DNA from: Talpa occidentalis
Lineage: Eukaryota > Chordata > Mammalia > Eulipotyphla > Talpidae
Length of the DNA stretch: 64,000 nt
Direction: 5' to 3'
Assembly (NCBI RefSeq): GCF_014898055.3
Contig: NW_023604295.1
Location: forward strand, 95,123,591-95,187,590
The translations under genes and the position numbers were made by a program. The notes below the pieces were generated by a model that searched no databases, had not been told where the DNA came from, and saw only the letters and a program-made list of their open reading frames with translations. The stretch's first letter is position 1; each line of letters opens with the position of its first letter. Positions 57,286-64,000 of this stretch are shown here, one piece after another.

Positions 57286-57930
57286 GAAATTCCTGCCCTG
57301 ATGATGCCTGAATGAGTACTGGACACTGATGCCATCAGATGTAGCAGGATCAAGATAACCAAGAAGCTGATAAAGGGCCTCCCTAAAGGCACAAGGGGTT
57401 AAGCACTGCACTGTGAAGCAATCCGCAGTGTCTGCAGTACGTGTTCGATCCCCGGCCCTCCAGGGAGCAACCCACATGGCGAAGTAGACCTCTCCCACTT
57501 CTCCCGCTGTTCCCCTCAGCAGTGTATTTTGGTCAGTCCGCCTGTCCTGTTCCCCACTCTGTCTCTGGTGAATCCTCTCACCTCCCAGACCTCTGGCCTG
57601 TACCCCAGTTCTTGTATGCATAAATAAATAAATCTTAAAAAAAAGAATCTAATAACAAACTCAGGGGCTGAACATGATGACTACCAAGAACATCAACTAT
57701 GACAGGTTGTTCTAATGGGCTGTTTGTTATGACTGTTTTTGTTTAATTCATAACAACATCAACTCGAGATGAGATGGCAGAATGGTCTCTCTGTTCTCTC
57801 AGACCAATGGCCATAAAAGAATAGTCTCTCTATTCTCCCAGATCAATCGCCAGCAATCTGAAAAATAAAAGTGCTTACAGAATCAATTGCTGTCTCTGCC
57901 TATTGGCTTTTTGGTAGTGACAGGCAACAG
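57286..57930 (+). mobile_element. LTR candidate split by a SINE
   Basis: Outside the SINE this has LTR-like architecture: TGAAATTCCTGCCCTGATGA near the start, a CT-rich stretch, AAAAATAAAAGTGCTTACAG (polyadenylation signal) followed by CTGTCTCTGCCTATTGGC. I cannot assign a family and see no flanking duplication. Confidence 0.4.
57375..57648 (+). mobile_element. tRNA-derived SINE, plus
   Basis: Head GGGCCTCCCTAAAGGCACAA. Imperfect duplication AAGAAGCTGATAAA / AAGAATCTAATAAC. Confidence 0.9.
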
Positions 57931-58024
57931 AACCCAGCCCTATTCTCAGTAACAGGTAGAGGAAATTCAATGGATGGTAGTGTTCTTTTTCCTTTAATTA
58001 AAGAAAAAGCATTCCCCCCCACCA

Positions 58025-58025
58025 A

Positions 58026-58058
<33 letters not shown>

Positions 58059-58059
58059 G
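58025..58059. repeat. (AAT)n microsatellite
   Basis: About 11 AAT/TAA units. Confidence 0.95.
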
Positions 58060-58284
58060 GAAAAGAAACAGGAAAAAAAGAATAAAATTGAAAAAAATAA
58101 GAATTTCTGAATTTTGTGCCCTAACAAATGACTAATACTGCTCTGGATTTCCCGCTTCTCCTATAGGTTAAGATCTCTGCTCTTTGAACCAAGGCCATAA
58201 ATGCATTCTTTGGGAGCTATCTCAGGAGCTATCCTTAGCAGACTAGATAGTTAAGGTCAAGCTTTGATATAAACCATCTTGGAT

Positions 58285-58470
58285 ATGATTCTAATCTTGC
58301 CTCTTCCTGATGGGCTGTTTTGCATAAGTCACTTAAATTCTCTGTATTTAAGTGTCCTCGTCTAAATAAAGAAAATGACAAAATCTACTTACCCATATGG
58401 TTATTGTGACAAATCTAGCATAGTTCTTGAACACAGAAACTATTCCATTATTGTGATTATTACCACCATC
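58285..58470 (+). mobile_element. MIR SINE
   Basis: GCATAAGTCACTTAAATTCT, AAGTGTCCTCGTCTAAATAA and ATATGGTTATTGTGACAAAT follow the MIR core order. Confidence 0.7.
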
Positions 58471-58633
58471 ATAATTCCATTTTTAATGAAATCAGAATAA
58501 AAGATTTATAAGCAGAGGTAGTTTCATTCCATATTTGGAAATATTACTAATTAATGGAAACAAACTTCCCTCTCTGGACTGCCTGGAATTGAGTATGTTC
58601 ATAAAAGGTTGCGCTGTGAAAAAAAATAAAGGG

Positions 58634-58903
58634 CACCAGGTCTCCTTGGTGGCATAAGGGTTAAGTCTCAGGGCTATCATGCTATCACCACTGCAGCCTG
58701 AGTTCAATCCCCAGCCAGGGAGCTAACCCACATGGCGCAGCAGACCTCTCCTGTCTCACCCGCTGCTCCCCTCAGCAGTGTACTTCAGTCAATCCACCTG
58801 TTCTGTTCCCCACTCTGTCTCTGGTGAATGCTCTCACCCCCTGCATCTCTGGTCTATACCCCAGTTCTTGTATGCATAAATAAATAAAAATAAATCTAAA
58901 ATA
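58634..58903 (+). mobile_element. tRNA-derived SINE, plus
   Basis: 'GTCTCAGGGCTATCATGC' subtype, full body and ATAAATAAATAAAAATAAAT tail. Duplication ATAAAGGG / ATAAAAGGGA. Confidence 0.9.
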
Positions 58904-58905
58904 AA

Positions 58906-59470
58906 AGGGAACCATAATATCCATCTCTCCATGAGGCCTCCAGAGCCATCATTTTATACAGACAAAAAGTGTTCAATAGATGTTAGCTATTTAAATATTA
59001 GTGATTCATTATTTTCATAATATTGGTGATCTTTAAATGTAGTGTGTATATACTTGCATATTATGTATGTTTGATATCTGTATATCTACACATCTCCCTG
59101 GTCGACACAAAAACCAGGAATTGAAAAGGCATCCAAACTTGTGCCACTCTGGGAAAGTCAGTCTGGTGACATTGCAGTCATTTAATAGTAGCACAGCCCT
59201 AATTACATATACTTATATTTAATTCTCATACTTACATATAAAATACATATTATTTATATGTTTATAATTTTATATATTTAATTATTTATGGAGAGAGACT
59301 AGATCTCAATTTGCAGAAATGACATTCACCAATAACTGATGGGATAGGAGTTTACTGACTAAAGGGCTGGAAGGAGTGAATAATGTGTAAACATTAAACT
59401 TAAATAATTTAAGTAATCAGTAAGGCAGTTCACTACCTATTTTTAAGAATAAAACCAAAAAAGACTGTTC
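58906..59470. other. Unassigned A/T-rich sequence
   Basis: Nothing recognisable. Confidence 0.45.
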
Positions 59471-59477
59471 TAGACTA

Positions 59478-59820
59478 AGGAAAAGCAAACTCAGCTTGTA
59501 GGACCAATCTGACCTACTTCCTTACTTGCTTACCATCTGATCTAAAAATGGCTTTTACATTTTTAAATGGTTGGGGAAAAAAGAGATTTCTTGGACTTGT
59601 TTGTTTTGTATGACATGTTAAAATTCTAAGAAAATAAAAACTTAGTACCCATAAATAAAATTTTTTGGAAATCGGCCATGATCATGTCATTGCCATCTTG
59701 TCTACAGCTGCTTTTGTGCTACAAGACCAGAGTTACAGAGCTGAACAGAGACCATGTCCCAAGAAGCCTAAAATAATTATCTGGCCCTTTACAGAAAAAG
59801 TTTGCGACCCTTGGTGTAAC
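59478..59820 (-). mobile_element. Non-autonomous hAT-type DNA transposon relic
   Basis: Read in reverse it begins with the AAACTTTTTCTGTAAAGGGC-type end of a common mammalian hAT-Charlie element. It also contains TGTAGCACAAAAGCAGCTGT and a terminal region near 59478. Exact family uncertain. Confidence 0.6.
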
Positions 59821-60136
59821 CTGACCTTTCTTATAAAAATGGAGATTGCTGGCACCTAATTCAGTGCCTGGCCCCATACTGTGTTCACTAAGTATTTGCT
59901 TAATGAATATGTTAAGCTACATAAAGAACTGAGGTGGGACTCCTTATCTGTGCTAAAAATTATTGTTTTCAAGCAGCTGTGAAAGTTGTTTTAAAAACAG
60001 AGAAGAAAAGACCTATCTAGTCTGTGTGGTCCAATTAGGGTCTTTGTTATCATTTAATTATAATGATGGGATTTTAGTTCACTGGGAAAAGAATAGGTAA
60101 AGGGCAGATCACAAAGTAACAGAGGAGTCCCACATT

Positions 60137-60152
60137 TACCAGGACTATTTTT
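60137..60152. repeat. Target-site duplication of truncated L1, left copy
   Basis: TACCAGGACTATTTTT; the exact right copy is at 61459-61474, followed by AAAGGG, giving a TTTTT/AAA endonuclease-type target. Confidence 0.93.
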
Positions 60153-61458
60153 TATTTATTTATTTTTTTTTTAATAATAAATTTTATTTTTATATTCCCC
60201 ATACATTTGCAACCCCCCATTCTGACCCCAATCCCTCCCCTCCCGCCCCCCACTCCCAAAAAGTGTCTCTGGTTCATAGTTTTTTGTTGATTTTGATTTT
60301 CACTTTCTTATAGTTATTCATTCTCCTGGTCCCTTATTTAAGTTCTCTAGATTCCTGCTATGAGTGAGACCATCCGGTATTTTTCTTTTTCTTTCTGGCT
60401 TATTTTGCTGAGCATGATCCCTTCCAGCGCCATCCATGTTGCTGCAAATTGCATGTGTTTATCTTTTTTGAATGCTGAGTAATATTCCGTGGTATATATG
60501 TACCACATCTTCTTGATCCAGTCATCTATTTTTGGGCATTTGGGCTGTTTCCAAAGCTTAGCTATTGTAAATAGAGGTGCTATAAACATAGGGGTGCAGG
60601 TGTTCTTTGGAATTGATGTTTCTGTGTCCTTTGGGTAAATACCTAGGAGTGGAATTGCTGGATCATATGGAAGTTCTATGTTTAGTAGTTCCAAAAATCT
60701 CCACACTGCTCTCCATAGTGGTTGGACCAGTTTGCACTCCCACCAACAGTGCAGAACAGTTCCTTTTTCTCCACACCCTCGCCAACATTTGTTGTTGCTA
60801 ATTTTTTTAATATGTGCCATTCTCACTGGTGTAAGATGGTATCTCATGGTAGTTTTGATTTGCATTTCCCTGATGACAAGTGATGTTGAACATTTTTTCA
60901 TATGCCTGTTGGCCATTTGCATTTCCTCTTCAGAGAAGTTTCTTTTTAGCTCTTCTGCCCATTTTTTGACAGGATTATTTTCTGTGTTGCTGTTGAGTCT
61001 CATCAGCTCTTTGCAGATTTTTGTGATCAGTCCTTTATCATTAGTGTTGGGTGCAAAAATGTTCTCCCAGTTGGTGGGGTTTCTCTTTGTTTTTGTTATT
61101 GTCTCTTTTGCTGTGCAGAAGCTCTTCAATTTGATGTAGTCCCAGCTGTTTATCTTTGCCTTCACTATCACTGCTTTGGGTGATGTGTCTGTAAAGATGT
61201 CTTTGATGTGCATATCATGTAGTGTTTCGCCTATATTTCCTTCTATGTATTTTATGGTTTCAGGTCTTATGTCTAGTTCTTTAATCCATTTTGAGTTGAT
61301 TTTTGTGTATGGTGTGAGGTAGTGGTCAAGCTTCATTCTTTTGCATGTAGCGACCCAGTTTTCCCAGCACCATTTATTGAACAAACTTTCTTGCTCCAAT
61401 GCATAGTCTTTGCTCCTTTGTCAAAGATTAGTTGATCATAAATCTGTGGGTTTATTTC
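60153..61458 (-). mobile_element. Young 5'-truncated L1
   Basis: Runs from a T-rich tail (60153-60172), AATAAA-like region and G-rich 3' UTR to ORF2, truncated at about 61458. It closely resembles 33990-35280 base for base by eye, so both belong to one recent subfamily. The 16-bp duplication is perfect. Confidence 0.95.
60347..61399 (-). pseudogene. L1 ORF2 C-terminal 350 residues, open
   Basis: Open continuation of the ORF2 C-terminal region ([20 protein letters not shown], Cys-rich [18 protein letters not shown], end [11 protein letters not shown]). It lacks endonuclease and reverse-transcriptase domains because the element is truncated. A frame disruption lies just upstream, near 61392. 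Confidence 0.9.
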
Positions 61459-61474
61459 TACCAGGACTATTTTT

Positions 61475-62184
61475 AAAGGGAAAAAAAAATAGTCCCAAAA
61501 CCTAGTTGAGGAGAAGCTTTTTGGGGAAAAAAAAAAAAAAACATTCATACAAATAAATCTTACGGTTTTAGTTCAGCACAAACTTATTTCTAGATAAGGC
61601 TGCAAAGAAGGTTTGTAAAGTCTTAAGTTGCATATATGTGAGAAAGGATCCGAATCACAGTAAATAATAGGTCTCGCTATAGTGCTAATTACACACCAAC
61701 CCCATTGTCACCTTCAACCTAGAGAGTTTCATTTGTAAGGTAGGAGAGTGACTGTCTGGTTTATAGTGGAGAGTTATCCAAATGGTGATGGGTTTAATCT
61801 AAGTACCATTTCAAGCAAGGCAAATTGATGGAACTGGAAGATATTACCATGGAGGTGAAGTCTCAGTCCTCAACCTTAATTGATATCAGGGAGAATGACT
61901 CAATAAACACAAACTTTGATCATCAGCACCAACTCCTAAAAAATGTGACATAAAGGAAGTAAACTTTATTGCTATTCCCTTAAAATTATTACAACTTGTA
62001 TTAGGATCAGTCTCATTTCCAGTCTCACATCATTGAGCAGGGTCATGTGACTAGTTCTAACCATGGACTTTGAGTAGGGATGAACTGTGTCACTTAAGGG
62101 CAAAGCAATCAAGTCAGTATGAGATTCTCTATTCCCTCCCCTGCTGAAACAATTTGAAAATACCAAGTTAAAAACAACAAAATC
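61475..62184. other. Unassigned sequence
   Basis: Nothing recognisable. Confidence 0.45.
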
Positions 62185-62185
62185 A

Positions 62186-62449
62186 GGCCTCCCTGGTGGC
62201 ACAAGGGGTTAAGACACAACCTACGAAGCAGTCCGCAGCCTCTGCAGCACGAGTTCGATCCCCGGCCGGCCAGGGAGCTACCCACATGGTGCAGCAGACC
62301 TCTCCTGCCTTGCCCGCTGCTCTCCTCAGCATTGTACTTGGGTCAATCTGCCTGTTCTGTTCCCCACTCTGTCTCTGGTGAATCCTCTCATCCCCCACAC
62401 CTCTGGCCTGTACCCCAGCTCTTGTATGCATAAATAAATAAATCTTAAA
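62186..62449 (+). mobile_element. tRNA-derived SINE, plus
   Basis: Full-length; B box GAGTTCGATCCCC intact. Duplication AACAAAATCA / AACAAAAATCA. Confidence 0.92.
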
Positions 62450-62459
62450 AACAAAAATC

Positions 62460-64000
62460 ACAGCAGCCTGCATCTTGGAGGTACTATATGTATAACAGCT
62501 TCCCTGGGGTACAGCCCAATGCATACTGGACATTTATGTGAACAAGAAATCAGTAGAGATGTCAGGGTTAATTTGTTGCGAAAGCATAACCTAGCCTATC
62601 CTGACTTATGCAGAGGATCTACACAGAAAGAAACCTTATATCACTCTGTGATCAATCAACTTGGGCCATGTACAAGGGTTAGCTGAATAAATTAGGAAAT
62701 TTTCCAAGCCTTCCACAGAGAGGTACCTGTGTAACTTTATTTCATTTCAAACACATTCACAGATTATTACCATAACACTCCTATTCAAAGATAAGTATTT
62801 AAAACCAAATCTTCTATATCACCCACTTATCAAAGAAATTTAACTGAGACACCAACTGAGTGATGTACACTGAATAATGTACACTGGTATGGACATACCA
62901 CTTTAGCTGACTATGCTGTTCTCCTACATAGCTCCTTTACTGCTTTATGACCTTTTTGGTCTTCATTTTCAGGAGATATATGTAGCAATGCAGTTACCAC
63001 TCCACAGATACCGATGGTCCAATAAGCAAAGCTGGATCAGCTCTCCTGTCTTGCCATCGACTGTGGCCCCAATGCTGAGGCCTGAATTTTGACCACTGCT
63101 GAAACTAGAAGATCCATCTCTGCTACTTCCAAATCAAGTAATGTGAACCAGGAAAGTCATTCTCAAAGTCTCGCTTACTTATCAGTGAAAGGCAGTAAAG
63201 TCAGAATATTATATAGCTATCAATAAATACCTTATCTCCCAGCTTACTAATCTCTTTCACATTCACTATTTTGTTTAATCATCAAACCTGCAGCTGAAGA
63301 AAACCTACTCTTCTCCTGAGGTCAGAAAGAGAATCATAGACTTTGACTTCCCATCTGTAGCCCTGATCAGAAGCCAGCTGATTTCAAATATTTAAACATT
63401 AAATCACCCTAAGAAGTTCATTTTCATTGACCTCTAAACATTCTAAGCTTCTTGGTTACCTTTTTCCACTGATGGTGATCTTGGGTTTCACTTGGACTGT
63501 TTGAGCCTAAGAAAAGTGATCTGGCAAATTGGTAATATTATTGTTTTTCCAAATTAATTCACTTGTACAACAGCTTTTGCTAAAAAAATGTCATTGGGTT
63601 TTTGTGAGCTATGGTTCATGGCTGGCACCTCACTGACCTGATAACACTTAAACTCTCAAGAACTGGGTCACTCTTGGAAACACCCACTGGACCAGAGAAT
63701 GTCTTAATAAACCTCAATCTGAGAGAGGGAAAGGAGGAGGAAGATTTCACCTGGACAATGCTGAGAGCACCTTCAGGTGTAAGATTGCAGGCATCTTTGA
63801 GAATGTTTTGTGTGTTCCCAAAAGTTATAATACTAACTTGATAACAGCTAGAGGTTTCATGATGTACTAACTTAAGATTGTCTTTCCACCAAATTATTGA
63901 TGAATGGCATTAAAACCTAAGCAGAGACTCATTTATCAAATCTCAGGATTCTAGTTTGCATTGATTTTGGTCATTAAACAGTACACAGTGAGCATGTATC
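62460..64000. other. Repeat-poor sequence, no gene recognised
   Basis: The right end of the window. I recognise no exon, promoter or repeat family here; short open frames look accidental. Confidence 0.45.

Noticed and set aside
20213..64000. Search for PLS1 untranslated exons or another host gene
   Set aside because: Non-coding exons cannot be recognised from sequence alone, and no frame outside transposons resembles a known protein.

Overview
The window is mammalian intronic DNA. It contains five coding exons of one host gene, PLS1 (plastin-1, I-fimbrin), on the minus strand. The exons lie at 20107-20212, 15711-15874, 12592-12721, 4939-5071 and 3013-3094. They splice in frame (579 coding nt, residues 1-193) with GT/AG borders throughout, and encode both EF-hands and the start of the first calponin-homology domain. 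The gene continues beyond base 1. Everything above 20212 is upstream of the start codon, probably the long first intron or 5' flank. I recognise no untranslated exon or host promoter there.

The rest is largely transposable elements. About 33 copies of one tRNA-derived SINE family (A and B boxes, CCTCAGCAGTGTA body, ATAAATAAAT tail) are present, most with readable target-site duplications. The family resembles the Rhin-1 type SINEs of rhinolophoid bats, so I suspect a yinpterochiropteran bat or at least a laurasiatherian; that is an inference from memory of the family. LINE-1 sequence ranges from ancient fragments to a young full-length copy (minus strand, 40450 down to about 34003) with an intact ORF1 and a frameshifted ORF2, and a young 5'-truncated copy (60153-61458). 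Solo LTRs of at least four families, MIR, L2 and hAT-Charlie relics fill most of the remainder.

Layout: 1-20.2 kb, PLS1 exons 2-6 separated by SINE and L1-rich introns, with one LTR inside an L1. 20.2-31 kb, SINEs, a small retroposed insert, an LTR fragment and a head-to-head L1 junction. 31.5-41 kb, an ancient L1 split by the young full-length L1, whose insertion appears to carry about 1.3 kb of 3'-transduced flank. 41-43.3 kb, three solo LTRs of one family, each with its own 5-bp duplication. 43.3-53.5 kb, MIRs, SINEs and a repeat-poor stretch. 53.7-55.5 kb, a class II LTR inside a SINE inside a MaLR-like LTR. 56-64 kb, more SINE, L1, a possible LTR and DNA-transposon relics.

No new gene system was found. 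The most interesting observations are the L1 with a probable 3' transduction, a duplicated splice acceptor before PLS1 exon 3, the solo-LTR cluster, and several datable nested insertions.
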